DNA of 64,000 nucleotides from Yersinia massiliensis (GCF_003048255.1 NZ_CP028487.1:4402001-4466000); one strand, 5' to 3'; counted from the stretch's first letter, positions 10,713-21,370 are shown. Translations and numbers: made by a program. Notes: generated by a model from the sequence alone, not told the origin.

Positions 10713-10930
10713 CGCATTCTCCTTATTCCAATCATTCAGTATCCCTCATCAGGTAAACCTGCCTGACAGATACCATGAAAACCTTGACCCAATCGGTGCT
10801 CGCTCTGCTCTTATCCCCAAATGCGCGGATTTGGCCGTCAGCACCACCTTCAACCTGAGTCGACATCCATTAAATGGTGGTTATGGACAGGCTTTTCAAG
10901 TTGGCGAGATACTTTTATTACTTATTAGTC

Positions 10931-10954
10931 TATCTGTGAGTGAAATCACAGATA
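10931..10954 (+). promoter_or_regulatory. CRP binding site upstream of aspA
   Basis: TATCTGTGAGTGAAATCACA (10931-10950) contains the full TGTGA-N6-TCACA consensus at 10935-10950 and extends as a palindrome to 10954. It is 203 bp upstream of aspA in the 444-bp fxsA/aspA divergent gap; E. coli aspA is known to be CRP-controlled. Apart from this the gap shows no gene I can support. Confidence 0.82.
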
Positions 10955-11156
10955 TCAGATCATGTCGATTAATAACGCCCATATAGTGATCCTAGTTCAA
11001 GGCTTTTTATTGTTAAGCAGCATATGATCCTGTTAGCAATTGGATGAATGGTTAATCTTTCCGCACGAAAGGTTCATCACGGCATCAAATTGCGTCCACG
11101 GCGGCATAATTTAGTTAACAAATACAAAACAAGACAGCACATTAGAGAAGGTTCTC

Positions 11157-12593
11157 ATGTCAAATAACATTCGTATTGAAGAAGACCTGTTAGGTACACG
11201 AGAAGTCCCCGCAGAGGCTTACTACGGTGTTCATACCCTGCGTGCGATTGAAAACTTCTATATCAGTAACAGTAAAATCAGTGATGTTCCGGAATTTGTC
11301 CGCGGCATGGTGATGGTAAAAAAAGCAGCGGCAATGGCGAACAAAGAGCTGCACACTATCCCTCGCAAAATTGCTGACATCATTATCCAGGCTTGTGATG
11401 AAGTTCTGGATAAAGGCAAGTGCATGGATCAGTTCCCAGTCGACGTGTTCCAAGGCGGCGCGGGTACGTCTCTCAACATGAATACCAACGAAGTTCTGGC
11501 CAATATCGGTCTGGAACTGATGGGTCACCAAAAAGGGGAGTATCAATACCTTAACCCTAACGACCATCTGAACAAATGTCAGTCCACCAACGATGCCTAC
11601 CCAACCGGTTTCCGCATTGCGGTCTACGCCTCTATTATGAAGTTGATCGATGCTATCAATGAATTAGGCGAAGGTTTCGGTAGAAAATCGAAAGAATTCG
11701 AGAAAATTCTGAAAATGGGGCGTACCCAATTACAGGATGCAGTACCAATGACACTGGGTCAGGAATTCCGTGCTTTCCAAGTGTTATTGAACGAAGAAAC
11801 AAAAAACCTGCAACGTACCGCAGAGTTGCTGCTGGAAGTTAACTTGGGTGCAACGGCTATCGGTACAGCCTTGAACACCCCAGAAGGTTACCAACAACTG
11901 GCGGTACAAAAACTGGCTGAAATCAGCGGCTTGGCATGTGTTCCGGCTGAAGATTTGATTGAAGCGACCTCTGACTGCGGTGCTTACGTGATGGTACACA
12001 GTGCCCTGAAACGTCTGGCCGTTAAGATGTCAAAAATCTGTAATGACTTGCGTCTGCTGTCATCGGGTCCACGTACTGGTCTGAATGAAATTAACCTGCC
12101 AGAGTTGCAAGCAGGGTCTTCTATCATGCCAGCGAAAGTGAATCCGGTGATCCCTGAAGTTGTTAACCAGGTTTGTTTTAAGGTGATTGGTAACGACACT
12201 TGCATTACTATGGCGGCCGAAGCAGGTCAGCTCCAGTTGAACGTGATGGAGCCGGTGATTGGCCAGGCGATGTTTGAGTCTATCCACATCCTGACAAATG
12301 CTTGTTACAACCTGTTGGAAAAATGCATTAACGGCATTACTGCCAACAAAGAGGTATGCGAGCGTTACGTCTTTAACTCTATCGGTATCGTCACTTATCT
12401 GAACCCATTCATTGGCCACCATAACGGTGACATCGTGGGTAAAATCTGTGCGGAAACTGGTAAAAATGTGCGGGAAGTGGTTCTGGAACGCGGCCTATTA
12501 ACGGAAGCTGAACTCGACGACATTTTCTCTGTTGAGAACCTGATGCACCCCGCTTATAAAGCGAAACGCTATACCGATGAAAATGAACAATAA
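11157..12593 (+). CDS. aspA: Aspartate ammonia-lyase (aspartase)
   Basis: Reversible deamination of L-aspartate to fumarate and ammonia. 478 aa, aspartase/fumarase superfamily. The signature [15 protein letters not shown] starts near residue 320 and contains the catalytic Ser loop; [16 protein letters not shown] ([12 protein letters not shown]) and [17 protein letters not shown] motifs supply substrate contacts. It is followed by dcuA, so imported aspartate is turned into fumarate that the frd enzyme at the window start can reduce. A terminator separates it from dcuA. An AGAAGG precedes the ATG. Confidence 0.98.
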   Translation: MSNNIRIEEDLLGTREVPAEAYYGVHTLRAIENFYISNSKISDVPEFVRGMVMVKKAAAMANKELHTIPRKIADIIIQACDEVLDKGKCMDQFPVDVFQGGAGTSLNMNTNEVLANIGLELMGHQKGEYQYLNPNDHLNKCQSTNDAYPTGFRIAVYASIMKLIDAINELGEGFGRKSKEFEKILKMGRTQLQDAVPMTLGQEFRAFQVLLNEETKNLQRTAELLLEVNLGATAIGTALNTPEGYQQLAVQKLAEISGLACVPAEDLIEATSDCGAYVMVHSALKRLAVKMSKICNDLRLLSSGPRTGLNEINLPELQAGSSIMPAKVNPVIPEVVNQVCFKVIGNDTCITMAAEAGQLQLNVMEPVIGQAMFESIHILTNACYNLLEKCINGITANKEVCERYVFNSIGIVTYLNPFIGHHNGDIVGKICAETGKNVREVVLERGLLTEAELDDIFSVENLMHPAYKAKRYTDENEQ

Positions 12594-12613
12594 AATAATC
12601 ATCCGGTAGCCCT

Positions 12614-12652
12614 GTAAGGCACGCATGCTCCTCTGGACAGCGTGCCTTTTTA
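12614..12652 (+). terminator. Terminator between aspA and dcuA
   Basis: AAGGCACGC (12616-12624) pairs with GCGTGCCTT (12640-12648), followed by TTT. It would end or attenuate the aspA transcript before dcuA. Confidence 0.85.
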
Positions 12653-12712
12653 CTTTCTGACGAATACATTCTTTTAACTTTTATTTTTCATTTGGATCAA
12701 GGAGTAAACACT

Positions 12713-14014
12713 ATGATAGCCGTAGAATTAGTCATCGTTCTGCTGGCCATTTTTTTAGGGGCCAGGTTAGGCGGTATCGGTATCGGCTTTGCGGGTGGGA
12801 TTGGTGTTTTGGTATTGGCGATCATTGGCGTCAAACCTGGCAGCATTCCCTTTGACGTTATTTCAATCATCATGGCCGTTATTGCTGCTATCTCTGCGAT
12901 GCAGGTTGCTGGCGGTATGGACTATCTGGTGCAACAAACTGAAAAGTTACTGCGCAAGAATCCAAAACACATCACTATCCTTGCACCACTGGTCACCTAC
13001 TTTCTGACCATTTTTGCTGGGACAGGTAACATTTCACTTTCCGCACTGCCGGTCATTGCAGAAGTGGCAAAAGAACAAGGCATCAAACCTTGCCGTCCGC
13101 TTTCTACCGCGGTGGTTTCTGCGCAAATCGCCATCACCGCATCCCCTATTTCTGCGGCTGTGGTCTACATGTCTTCAGTCATGGAAGGTCACGGCGTCAG
13201 CTACTTACATCTGCTGATGATCGTTATCCCTTCTACGCTGCTTGCCGTGTTTGTGATGTCGTTAATCGTTTCTTGGTGCTTTAACTCCAAACTGTCAGAT
13301 GACCCTATCTATCTGAAGCGTTTGGAAGAAGGTTTAGTCACCTTGCGTGGCGATACCGTTAAAGTCATCAAACCACGAGCTAAAACCTCCGTGTTGCTGT
13401 TCTTGGCGGGCGTACTGTGTGTTGTGGCTTATGCCATTATCAACAGCCCAAGCGTCGGTCTGGTGGCAACACCACTGATGAACACCACCAATGCTATCCT
13501 GATCATCATGCTGAGTGTGGCGACTATCACCACCATCGTGTGCTCTGTTGATACGGATTCAATCCTGAACTCCAGTACCTTCAAAGCCGGTATGAGTGCT
13601 TGTATCTGTATTCTGGGTGTAGCTTGGTTGGGCGATACTTTCGTACAGCATAACTTGGATTGGATTAAAGAAACGGCAGGTAGCCTGATTCAGACTCACT
13701 CATGGTTGCTGGCCGTTATCTTCTTCTTCTGTTCAGCACTGCTTTACTCTCAAGCAGCCACTGCCAAGGCATTGATGCCAATGGCGATGGCCCTGAACGT
13801 TTCTCCACTGGCGGCCATTGCTTCTTTCGCCGCTGTTTCTGGCCTGTTCATTCTGCCGACCTACCCAACACTGGTTGCGGCAGTACAAATGGATGACACC
13901 GGCACCACTCGTATTGGTCGCTTCGTGTTTAACCATCCGTTCTTCATCCCAGGCACCATCGGGGTGGCACTGGCCGTTTGTTTCGGCTTCGTGATGGGCG
14001 GTTTGGTCCTGTAA
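12713..14014 (+). CDS. dcuA: Anaerobic C4-dicarboxylate antiporter DcuA
   Basis: Inner-membrane exchanger for aspartate, fumarate, malate and succinate. 433 aa from the ATG at 12713 (MIAVELVIVLLAIFLGARLGG), which follows AAGGAG at 12699-12704; an in-frame ATG at 12692 is rejected because the family starts at the later Met. About ten hydrophobic segments. Very close to E. coli DcuA over its whole length by recall, for example IFAGTGNISLSALPVIAEVA and ILPTYPTLVAAVQMDDTGTT. Works with aspA and frd in fumarate respiration. Confidence 0.97.
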   Translation: MIAVELVIVLLAIFLGARLGGIGIGFAGGIGVLVLAIIGVKPGSIPFDVISIIMAVIAAISAMQVAGGMDYLVQQTEKLLRKNPKHITILAPLVTYFLTIFAGTGNISLSALPVIAEVAKEQGIKPCRPLSTAVVSAQIAITASPISAAVVYMSSVMEGHGVSYLHLLMIVIPSTLLAVFVMSLIVSWCFNSKLSDDPIYLKRLEEGLVTLRGDTVKVIKPRAKTSVLLFLAGVLCVVAYAIINSPSVGLVATPLMNTTNAILIIMLSVATITTIVCSVDTDSILNSSTFKAGMSACICILGVAWLGDTFVQHNLDWIKETAGSLIQTHSWLLAVIFFFCSALLYSQAATAKALMPMAMALNVSPLAAIASFAAVSGLFILPTYPTLVAAVQMDDTGTTRIGRFVFNHPFFIPGTIGVALAVCFGFVMGGLVL

Positions 14015-14024
14015 TCTGCTTGAT

Positions 14025-14050
14025 GGGGCGCATTTCGCGCCCCGCTTTCC
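14025..14050 (+). terminator. Terminator of dcuA
   Basis: GGGGCGC (14025-14031), loop ATTTC, GCGCCCC (14037-14043), followed by GCTTTCCC. It lies 11 bp after the dcuA stop. The T-tract is short. Confidence 0.75.
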
Positions 14051-14141
14051 CTCTCATATCCCACTGTTACATAAATCATCTTCTGCCCTTCCATAGCTTC
14101 GCGTTATAGTTCAAGCACGTTGTGCAACTTACGAGGCAAAC

Positions 14142-14495
14142 ATGTCTGCTAGTGAAACGATGAATGGCAATACGACAATGTGTGATGCAATTGTGGTATT
14201 GTGCACCGCCCCTGATGAAGCCAGTGCGCAGGATTTAGCCGCGCAGGTATTGGGTGAAAAACTGGCCGCCTGCGCCACCTTATTGCCAGGTGCGACCTCG
14301 ATTTATTACTGGGAAGGGAAACTCCAGCAAGAGTATGAAGTCCAACTCTTGTTCAAGAGCAATACTGACCATCAGCACGCCCTGCTGAGTTACATCAAAC
14401 AGCATCACCCCTACGAAACGCCAGAATTGCTGGTGTTACCGGTACGGGACGGAGATAAAGATTACCTGTCATGGCTCAACGCTTCCTTACTCTGA
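14142..14495 (+). CDS. cutA: CutA1 divalent-cation tolerance protein
   Basis: Small trimeric cytoplasmic protein implicated in divalent-metal tolerance. 117 aa with [41 protein letters not shown] and [13 protein letters not shown], all hallmark CutA blocks. The N-terminal 13 residues are variable; the ATG at 14142 follows ACGAGGC, with alternative in-frame ATGs at 14160 and 14178. The 3' end overlaps dsbD by 25 nt, so the two are probably coupled, as in E. coli. Confidence 0.95.
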   Translation: MSASETMNGNTTMCDAIVVLCTAPDEASAQDLAAQVLGEKLAACATLLPGATSIYYWEGKLQQEYEVQLLFKSNTDHQHALLSYIKQHHPYETPELLVLPVRDGDKDYLSWLNASLL

Positions 14496-16219
14496 TTCTG
14501 CTGCTGTGCAGCGTTTTACTCACGCCGTACAGCGCACAAGCTTCGCTATTTGGTGAAAATGGATCTTTTGGCCAAAAAAGCAGCCAGAATCGGTTTATAC
14601 CGGTCGATCAAGCGTTTGCCTTTGATTTTCGCCAACAAGGCGACCAACTCACGCTGAGTTGGCAGATTAATCCCGACTACTACTTGTATCGTGAGCAAAT
14701 CAAAATTGTGCCGCAAAATGCCACGCTCGGCGCATTTACGCTGCCGGAAGGTAAAGCACATCATGATGAATTCTACGGTGAAGTGGCGATTTTCAAGCAG
14801 CAACTCACGCTGAAAATCCCCATTACACAGGCGGGTGATGGTGCAAGTGTCAGTGTGACCTACCAAGGCTGCGCCGAAGCCGGATTCTGCTATCCGCCAG
14901 AAACGCGAGTGGTGCCCCTCGCAGCCGTCATCAAGAATGCCACTGCGGCGCAAACCAGTGATGCCGCAACGCCAGTCAATAATGAGGCAACACCCGCTCC
15001 CGCTGAACTGCCCTTCTCGCCATTGTGGGCGCTGCTGATTGGTATTGGCATTGCCTTTACGCCCTGCGTATTACCGATGTACCCGCTGATTTCCGCTATC
15101 ATTCTGGGCCGTGAGAAGCCTCATAGCCAACGGCGGATCTTGCTACTGGCGGTGGTGTATGTGCAAGGGATGGCATTGACTTACACCTTGCTCGGTTTAG
15201 TTGTCGCGGCAGCGGGTTTACAGTTCCAAGCCGCCCTGCAACACCCCTATGTGCTGATTGGATTATCGGCACTGTTTGTGTTGCTGGCATTATCAATGTT
15301 TGGCCTCTATTCACTGCAACTGCCCTCTTCACTGCAAACCCGACTGGTGCAGTGGAGCAGCAGCCAGCGCGGTGGCTCGCTGGCGGGTGTATTTGCCATG
15401 GGCGCATTAGCGGGCCTAATTTGCTCACCTTGTACCACGGCACCACTCAGCGCCATCCTGCTGTATATCGCGCAAAGCGGTAATATGCTGGCCGGTGGCG
15501 GCACGCTGTATCTGTATGCATTAGGGATGGGTATTCCGCTGGTGATTGTGACGCTGTTCGGTAACAAACTCATCCCGCGCAGTGGCCCATGGATGCAGTA
15601 TGTCAAAGAGGCGTTTGGTTTCGTGATTTTGGCGCTACCCGTCTTCTTATTAGAAAGGGTACTGGGCGATGTTTGGGGCTTGCGCCTCTGGAGCCTACTG
15701 GCTGTCGCCTTCTTTGGCTGGGCCTTCGTTCTGAGCCTAAAAGCGCACTCTGGCTGGGCGCGTGCTTGCCAGCTATTGCTGCTGGCGGCCTTGTTGGTCG
15801 CCGCCCGCCCGCTGCAAGATTGGGCATTTAACGGCAATACCACGCAAAATCAGATCAACCATTTGGCGTTTAAGCCGGTCAACGATTTACCTCAGCTACA
15901 AGCGGCATTGGCCCAAGCGCAAGGTAAACCGGTGATGCTGGATCTGTACGCCGATTGGTGCGTCGCTTGTAAAGAGTTTGAGAAATACACCTTTAGCGAT
16001 GCTCAGGTGCAGCGTGAATTAGCCGATACCGTGCTCATTCAAGCTGATGTGACGGCCAACAGTGCGGAACATGCGGCGATGTTGAAAAAACTGAACGTGT
16101 TGGGCTTACCGACAATCTTGTTTTTCGATGCTCAAGGAAACGAGATAACCGCCGCCAGAGTGACTGGTTTTATGAACGCCACAGAGTTTTTGCAACATTT
16201 ACAAAACCGGCAGCAGTAA
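14471..16219 (+). CDS. dsbD: Thiol:disulfide interchange protein DsbD
   Basis: Carries electrons from cytoplasmic thioredoxin across the inner membrane to DsbC, DsbG and CcmG. 582 aa. Signal peptide to about residue 25; periplasmic alpha domain with the Cys pair in [11 protein letters not shown]; eight-helix beta domain from about residue 180 with Cys in [11 protein letters not shown] and [11 protein letters not shown]-terminal thioredoxin-like domain with CVAC (Cys497/Cys500). All six catalytic cysteines are present. Overlaps cutA. In E. coli yjdC follows; here about 14 kb of other genes intervene. Confidence 0.97.
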   Translation: MAQRFLTLILLLCSVLLTPYSAQASLFGENGSFGQKSSQNRFIPVDQAFAFDFRQQGDQLTLSWQINPDYYLYREQIKIVPQNATLGAFTLPEGKAHHDEFYGEVAIFKQQLTLKIPITQAGDGASVSVTYQGCAEAGFCYPPETRVVPLAAVIKNATAAQTSDAATPVNNEATPAPAELPFSPLWALLIGIGIAFTPCVLPMYPLISAIILGREKPHSQRRILLLAVVYVQGMALTYTLLGLVVAAAGLQFQAALQHPYVLIGLSALFVLLALSMFGLYSLQLPSSLQTRLVQWSSSQRGGSLAGVFAMGALAGLICSPCTTAPLSAILLYIAQSGNMLAGGGTLYLYALGMGIPLVIVTLFGNKLIPRSGPWMQYVKEAFGFVILALPVFLLERVLGDVWGLRLWSLLAVAFFGWAFVLSLKAHSGWARACQLLLLAALLVAARPLQDWAFNGNTTQNQINHLAFKPVNDLPQLQAALAQAQGKPVMLDLYADWCVACKEFEKYTFSDAQVQRELADTVLIQADVTANSAEHAAMLKKLNVLGLPTILFFDAQGNEITAARVTGFMNATEFLQHLQNRQQ

Positions 16220-16272
16220 TCTCGTTCAACATATTGATGGGAATACGTTTAACCGCGACAGTGCATGTGCCA

Positions 16273-18420
16273 CTACTGTACTGTCGCCGCCTCTAACAAC
16301 CGTTTTTTCAGCAGATGGTATTGCTGCTCAACATATTGTTCTGCCGCATGCTGATCGCTAATGGCTTCCACCTTAACCGCACAGTGTTTGAATTCCGGTG
16401 TTTTTGACACCGGATCGACATGATCCACCGTCAGCTCATTACAAGCACCAATCCACCATTGATAAGTCATATACACCGCACCGCGATTGGCTCGGTCAGT
16501 CACACTGGCACGCGCAATCACTTTGCCACGCCGTGACGCGATCCACATCAGCGCCTGATCGACCACCCCTAGCTCGCTAGCATCATCAGGATGAATCTGT
16601 ATGTAACCGGGTTCATCCGCCAAGATTTTCAGCGTGGCGCAGTTACCAGTCATTGAACGGCAACTGTAATGCCCCACTTCACGCACGGTACATAACGCCA
16701 GTGGATAATCGCTATTCGTCTGCTCATGGGGGGGCTGCCAAGGTGCGCAGCTCAATAAACCTTTGCCATCAGCCGTAGCGAACTGGCTATCAGTATAGAG
16801 ATAAGGCGTACCGGCATGGTCTTCACTCGGGCAAGGCCATTGTACATAGCCCAGACCGGCCATTTTTTCGTAGGTCGCGCCATAAAAAGGCGGGCATAAC
16901 GCGCGCATTTCATCCCAGATTTGCTGGGTGTTCTGGTACGCCATCGGATAGCCCATGGCCGTGGCGATCAGGCTGATGATCTCCCAATCCGGTTTCACAT
17001 CCCCTTTTGGCTCAATGGCTTTATTGAAGTGCTGGAAACCGCGATCTGCGCTGGTATACACCCCTTCATGCTCTCCCCAAGAGGTGGCAGGCAGTACCAC
17101 ATCCGCCAGTTCAGCGGTTTTGGTCATGAAAATATCCTGCACAACCACCAGATCCAATGCGGCAAACGCGGCACGCATAGCGGCTAAATCCGGCTCTGTT
17201 TGGATGGGGTCTTCGCCAAAAACGTAATAGGCTTTCAGCTTGCCCTCCGCCACTTTATGGGGGACGTCAGTAATGGAATAGCCGACATGAGCGGGCAGTT
17301 CTGGCACCCCCCAAGCCGCAGCAAAACGGCCTCTAGCGGCTTCGTCAGTGACCTTTTCATAGCCGGGGAAGGTATTAGGCAAAACCCCCATGTCGCAGGC
17401 ACCTTGCACATTATTCTGTCCGCGCACTGGCCCAACACCCACATTGGGCCGCCCAAGGTTGCCGGTGAGTAATGCTAGCGAGGACAGCCCTTTCACCACA
17501 TCTACCGCCTGCCCCCATTGGGTCACGCCCATGCCCCATAAAATGGTGGCAGCTGGCGCCGCTGCATAGGTGCGCATCGCTAAACGAACCGCTTGCGCAG
17601 GTAAGCCCGTGATCTGTTCTACGTCCTCGGGGCGATAATCAGCGACGCCGACTTTCAGCTCATCAAAACCTCGGGTATGGGCGCGAACATAATTTTCGTC
17701 GTATAGTTTTTCTTCAATCAGCACGTATATGAATGCGTTTACCAACGCCATATTCGCGCCATTCTTCAGCGGTAACCATTGATCCGCAATGCGCGCGGTT
17801 TCAATGTGCCGTGGATCGCAAACGATCAGCTTCGCACCCTTGCTTTTGGCTTTTAGGATCCGACGAGCCACGATCGGGTGAGAGTCTGCGGCGTTATAAC
17901 CAAAGACCAATATGCAGTCGGTATTTTCAATTTCACCGATGGAGTTACTCATCGCGCCATTGCCCAGTGTTTGCTGCAACCCCGCCACAGAAGGGCCGTG
18001 GCACAGACGAGCGCAGCAATCAATATTGTTGGTGCCAATGACAGCACGGGCAAACTTTTGCATCACATAATTGGCTTCATTACCCGGCCCACGGGAAGAG
18101 CCCGTCATCATGATGGCATCTGGCCCATGGGCCTTTTTAATGGCGCTGAATTTGTTGCTGATGAAAGTAATGGCTTCTTGCCAACTCGCACGCTGAAATG
18201 CCTCACCCCGTTGGCGGCGCAATAAAGGCGCGGTTAACCGTGGCGTCAACAAGCGGGTATCGTTGAGAAAATCCCAACCGTAATACCCTTTCAAGCACAA
18301 TTCACCCTGATTCGTGACACCATTAGCCGGTTGCGCGCCGACAATTTCGCCGTCTTCAACCAATAAATTCAATTTACATCCGGAGCCACAATAGGGGCAG
18401 ACCGTGAGGATCTTGTCCAT
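16273..18420 (-). CDS. fdhF: Formate dehydrogenase H-type catalytic subunit, Cys form
   Basis: Molybdopterin (bis-MGD) enzyme that oxidises formate. 715 aa from the ATG at 18420 (MDKILTVCPYCGSGCK), the same length as E. coli FdhF; the longer frame from 18474 is not used. Cys8, Cys11, Cys15 and Cys42 bind [4Fe-4S]. Position 140, selenocysteine (TGA) in E. coli in the motif CCARVUHGPSV, is here an ordinary TGC Cys codon (plus 18001-18003; CCARLCHGPSV), so no selenocysteine machinery is needed; catalytic His141 is kept. Transcribed last in aegA-hydN-fdhF, 25 nt behind hydN. No hydrogenase genes are in the window, so the partner is more likely AegA/HydN than hydrogenase 3. Confidence 0.95.
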   Translation of the reverse strand: MDKILTVCPYCGSGCKLNLLVEDGEIVGAQPANGVTNQGELCLKGYYGWDFLNDTRLLTPRLTAPLLRRQRGEAFQRASWQEAITFISNKFSAIKKAHGPDAIMMTGSSRGPGNEANYVMQKFARAVIGTNNIDCCARLCHGPSVAGLQQTLGNGAMSNSIGEIENTDCILVFGYNAADSHPIVARRILKAKSKGAKLIVCDPRHIETARIADQWLPLKNGANMALVNAFIYVLIEEKLYDENYVRAHTRGFDELKVGVADYRPEDVEQITGLPAQAVRLAMRTYAAAPAATILWGMGVTQWGQAVDVVKGLSSLALLTGNLGRPNVGVGPVRGQNNVQGACDMGVLPNTFPGYEKVTDEAARGRFAAAWGVPELPAHVGYSITDVPHKVAEGKLKAYYVFGEDPIQTEPDLAAMRAAFAALDLVVVQDIFMTKTAELADVVLPATSWGEHEGVYTSADRGFQHFNKAIEPKGDVKPDWEIISLIATAMGYPMAYQNTQQIWDEMRALCPPFYGATYEKMAGLGYVQWPCPSEDHAGTPYLYTDSQFATADGKGLLSCAPWQPPHEQTNSDYPLALCTVREVGHYSCRSMTGNCATLKILADEPGYIQIHPDDASELGVVDQALMWIASRRGKVIARASVTDRANRGAVYMTYQWWIGACNELTVDHVDPVSKTPEFKHCAVKVEAISDQHAAEQYVEQQYHLLKKRLLEAATVQ

Positions 18421-18445
18421 TTTCTTATCCTTATGACCACAGAGA

Positions 18446-18967
18446 TTAGCGAGTGATACCCGATGCCGTGCCACGCGCGGCCCGCAATTGTCGGTCCCGC
18501 TGTAGCGTTTCCAGCGCCATCGGCGTCACCAGCTTCAGCGCGTTGGTGGGGCAAACCTCAATACAGGCTGGGCCATTTTCTCGCGTATGGCACAAATCAC
18601 ATTTGTGCGCCTGCGCCCGTACGGCGGCATGTTGACTCGCCTGCTCGATAATATTCATGGCCCCAAAAGGGCAGACCAACATGCAGGTTTTGCAACCAAT
18701 ACAACGTGATGCCAACACTTGTACACCATGCTCACCGGTGAGAATTGCCCCGTTCGGACAAGAGTTTTCACATGGCGCATCTTCACATTGATGGCAAAGA
18801 ATGGGCGTACTGACGGCAAAACTTTTCATCACGCTCAAACGAGGGTGGAACTGTTCAGGCGTAATACTACTGGCCTTATTTTCCGCGCTGTGCGCCACCA
18901 CGCAGGCAATTTCACAAGTACGGCAGCCAATGCATTGGGTCATATCAGCAATCACAAATCGGTTCAT
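18446..18967 (-). CDS. hydN: HydN-type four-cluster ferredoxin
   Basis: Electron carrier partner of formate dehydrogenase H. 173 aa from the ATG at 18967 (MNRFVIADMTQCIGC) behind GGAGAAAAG. Four Cys groups: CIGCRTCEIAC, CHQCEDAPCENSC, CIGCKTCMLVC and CDLC...CIEVC, giving four [4Fe-4S] clusters. It lies between aegA and fdhF (gaps 33 and 25 nt) in one minus-strand operon. It is a clear paralog of the N-terminal part of AegA. Confidence 0.94.
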   Translation of the reverse strand: MNRFVIADMTQCIGCRTCEIACVVAHSAENKASSITPEQFHPRLSVMKSFAVSTPILCHQCEDAPCENSCPNGAILTGEHGVQVLASRCIGCKTCMLVCPFGAMNIIEQASQHAAVRAQAHKCDLCHTRENGPACIEVCPTNALKLVTPMALETLQRDRQLRAARGTASGITR

Positions 18968-19000
18968 CTTTTCTCCAGCCCGCCGTAACACAGCTATCAA

Positions 19001-21043
19001 CTACAACACATTCAGATAGTAAGAAATGCTTTCGGCGGCTTTGCGCCCTTCGGCAATGGCCGTCACAATCAGGTCTGCGCCGCGCACAATGTCACCACCG
19101 GCAAATATTTTGGGATTACTGGTTTGATACGGATAACCCGAAATGGTCGGTGCAACCACGCGCCCTTGTTTATCCAGCACCACATTGTGCTCCGCTAACC
19201 AAGACATCCGGTGCGGGCTGAAACCAAAGGCCATAATGACCGCATCCGCAGGGATAATATGTTCGGAGCCAGCGATAGGCCGTGCTTGCCGCCGCCCTTT
19301 CGCATCCGCTTGGCCCATTTCGGTTCGCACCATTTTGATGCCCGTCACCTGTCCCTGCTCATCCACTTCAATACGTTGCGGCTGGAGATTGAACATAAAC
19401 TCAGCCCCTTCCTCGCGCGCATTTTTAACCTCGCGTTTGGAGCCAGGCATGTTCTTTTCATCACGACGATAAGCACAAATGACGTTAGCCGCACCATGAC
19501 GCAGTGAGGTACGCACGCAGTCCATCGCGGTATCCCCACCCCCGAGTACCACCACTCGCTGATCTTCCATGCTGACATAAGGGTGAGCACTGCTAGCGGT
19601 ATAGCCCATCAAATGCTGAGTGTTACCAATCAGGAAAGGCAAGGCATCGTAGACCCCTAAGGCATCTTCGTTTTCCAAGCCTGAACGCATGGAACGGTAG
19701 GTTCCCACCCCGAGGAAAAGCGCATCAAAATCAGTGAGCAAGCTCTCCATGGTGATATCGCGACCAATTTCAGTGTTCAGGCAGAATTCGACGCCCATCT
19801 CACTAAAGATCTCGCGCCGGCGCGTCATGACCCCTTTTTCCAATTTAAATGCGGGAATACCAAAGGTCAGTAAGCCGCCGATTTCAGGGTAACGATCGAA
19901 CACCACTGGCGTGATGCCATTGCGCACTAAAATATCGGCGCAACCTAAGCCTGCTGGCCCTGCACCGATAATCGCGACGCGTTTGCCGGTGGGTTTAACC
20001 TGCGTCATATCGGGCCGCCAGCCGGTTGCCAATGCGGTTTCGGTGATATGCCGCTCAATTTGACCGATGGTAACCGCACCGTCATGATCGTTTAACGTAC
20101 AAGCCTGTTCGCAAAGGCGATCTTGTGGGCAGACGCGCCCACATATTTCCGGCAAGCTACTGGTTTGATGAGATAATTCGGCTGCTTCATGAATGCGGCC
20201 CTGATGAGCCAATGCAATCCATTTAGGGATAGCGTTATGCAGTGGGCAAGTCCATTGGCAAATGGTTTTATCGCCACAATTGAGGCAACGCTCAGCTTGT
20301 TCATTAATCTGCCCCTCGGTAAACGGCAGATAGATTTCAGCAAAACTATTCTTACGTTCAGCCAGCGGGATCTTTTTCGGCTCCAAACGTGGTGTTCGTG
20401 GGCGTTGCAACAAATTGACTGGCGCAGCATCACGGATATTTTTGCTTAATGGGCTGAAAGAGTGAGTCGCACCCGCAGAAGTGGCACTGCTAAATAGGCG
20501 GCCATTATGCTCATTCAGTGCTGTGCGTTGGCGTTTGAGCCGTTGTTGATTCAGCAAATAATGTTGGTCGACTAAGGTCAGTGCCTGAGTAGGGCAAGTT
20601 TTGATGCAAGCAGGGCCATCGGGCTGGTCGATACAAAGGTCGCATTTTTGTGCTTCAGTACGTTGATAAGCATCGGCAAGGCGATGACTCGCAGGTTGAA
20701 CCGTCTCCGTCACCACCGTCATCATGCCAAACGGGCAAGCAATCATGCAGGTTTTACAGCCAATGCATTTTTCCTGAATCACTTGAACACTGTTATTCAT
20801 TTCAACAATAGCCCCATTAGGGCAAGTGCTGGCGCAAGGAGCATCTTCACAATGATGGCAAAAAACCGCCGTCGCACCTTGGCGATCAGTTGCGTCTTGG
20901 AAACCTTTAAAGACTTTAACTCGCGGCGTGAAATATTCAGGCTTATCAGGGAATTTGCCCTCATGATGCGCCACGACACAAGCAACTTCACAGCTCCGAC
21001 AACCAATACAACTTTCGGCGTCAGCAACAATAAATGGATTCAT
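19001..21043 (-). CDS. aegA: AegA-type ferredoxin-oxidoreductase fusion
   Basis: 680-aa fusion. Residues 1-170 are a HydN-like four-cluster ferredoxin (CIGCRSCEVAC, CHHCEDAPCASTC, CIGCKTCMIAC, CDLC...CIKTC); a linker follows, then from about residue 230 a glutamate-synthase small-subunit-like flavoprotein with CLNCGDKTICQWTCP and CGRVCPQDRLCEQAC, an FAD site GAGPAGLGCADIL and an NAD(P) site GGGDTAMDC. The E. coli homologs AegA and YgfT have been linked to formate-dependent urate use together with FdhF and HydN; that is recalled knowledge. Here all three partners form one operon, which supports electron flow between AegA and formate dehydrogenase. Substrate is not shown by the sequence. Confidence 0.93.
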   Translation of the reverse strand: MNPFIVADAESCIGCRSCEVACVVAHHEGKFPDKPEYFTPRVKVFKGFQDATDRQGATAVFCHHCEDAPCASTCPNGAIVEMNNSVQVIQEKCIGCKTCMIACPFGMMTVVTETVQPASHRLADAYQRTEAQKCDLCIDQPDGPACIKTCPTQALTLVDQHYLLNQQRLKRQRTALNEHNGRLFSSATSAGATHSFSPLSKNIRDAAPVNLLQRPRTPRLEPKKIPLAERKNSFAEIYLPFTEGQINEQAERCLNCGDKTICQWTCPLHNAIPKWIALAHQGRIHEAAELSHQTSSLPEICGRVCPQDRLCEQACTLNDHDGAVTIGQIERHITETALATGWRPDMTQVKPTGKRVAIIGAGPAGLGCADILVRNGITPVVFDRYPEIGGLLTFGIPAFKLEKGVMTRRREIFSEMGVEFCLNTEIGRDITMESLLTDFDALFLGVGTYRSMRSGLENEDALGVYDALPFLIGNTQHLMGYTASSAHPYVSMEDQRVVVLGGGDTAMDCVRTSLRHGAANVICAYRRDEKNMPGSKREVKNAREEGAEFMFNLQPQRIEVDEQGQVTGIKMVRTEMGQADAKGRRQARPIAGSEHIIPADAVIMAFGFSPHRMSWLAEHNVVLDKQGRVVAPTISGYPYQTSNPKIFAGGDIVRGADLIVTAIAEGRKAAESISYYLNVL

Positions 21044-21226
21044 CTTATTTCTTCCCAGAAGTCATGCCATTGCCGGATAAATAATTATTATTTTCAACAA
21101 CTCGTTACAACTCTATCAATTCATTAACCTTACAAACATAGTGGCTATGATTTTGTATTATTACAATTAATTTTTGATGCAAAAGAATCGTGCTCTTGCC
21201 GCTATTTTTGACGTATTAAATTGGCG

Positions 21227-21235
21227 GATGCACAA
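21227..21235. promoter_or_regulatory. GATGCACAA motif, candidate CdaR half-site
   Basis: One of several copies of GATGCACAA or GCACAATGC found only in the non-coding leaders of the gar genes that I noticed (see also 21501, 24408, 30788). Binding by CdaR is a guess from position. Confidence 0.3.
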
Positions 21236-21370
21236 AGATAAAAAGTATTAAAATCGGGTAAATAAGTGTCAAAATAGGGTATTAGGTCGAATAATCATTT
21301 TTATTGAGCGTATTCATTTGCTAGGCACAGATTGATGACTTAATTAATCTCAATATTTATTCGGATAAAT

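Noticed and set aside
10648..10986. A 112-codon frame between fxsA and aspA
   Set aside because: It overlaps the fxsA start on the other strand and contains the aspA CRP site; no similarity recognised.
21044..21160. Sigma-54 promoter in front of aegA
   Set aside because: A TGGCATG sequence is present on the minus strand but the -12 element does not fit and it lies too close to the start codon.
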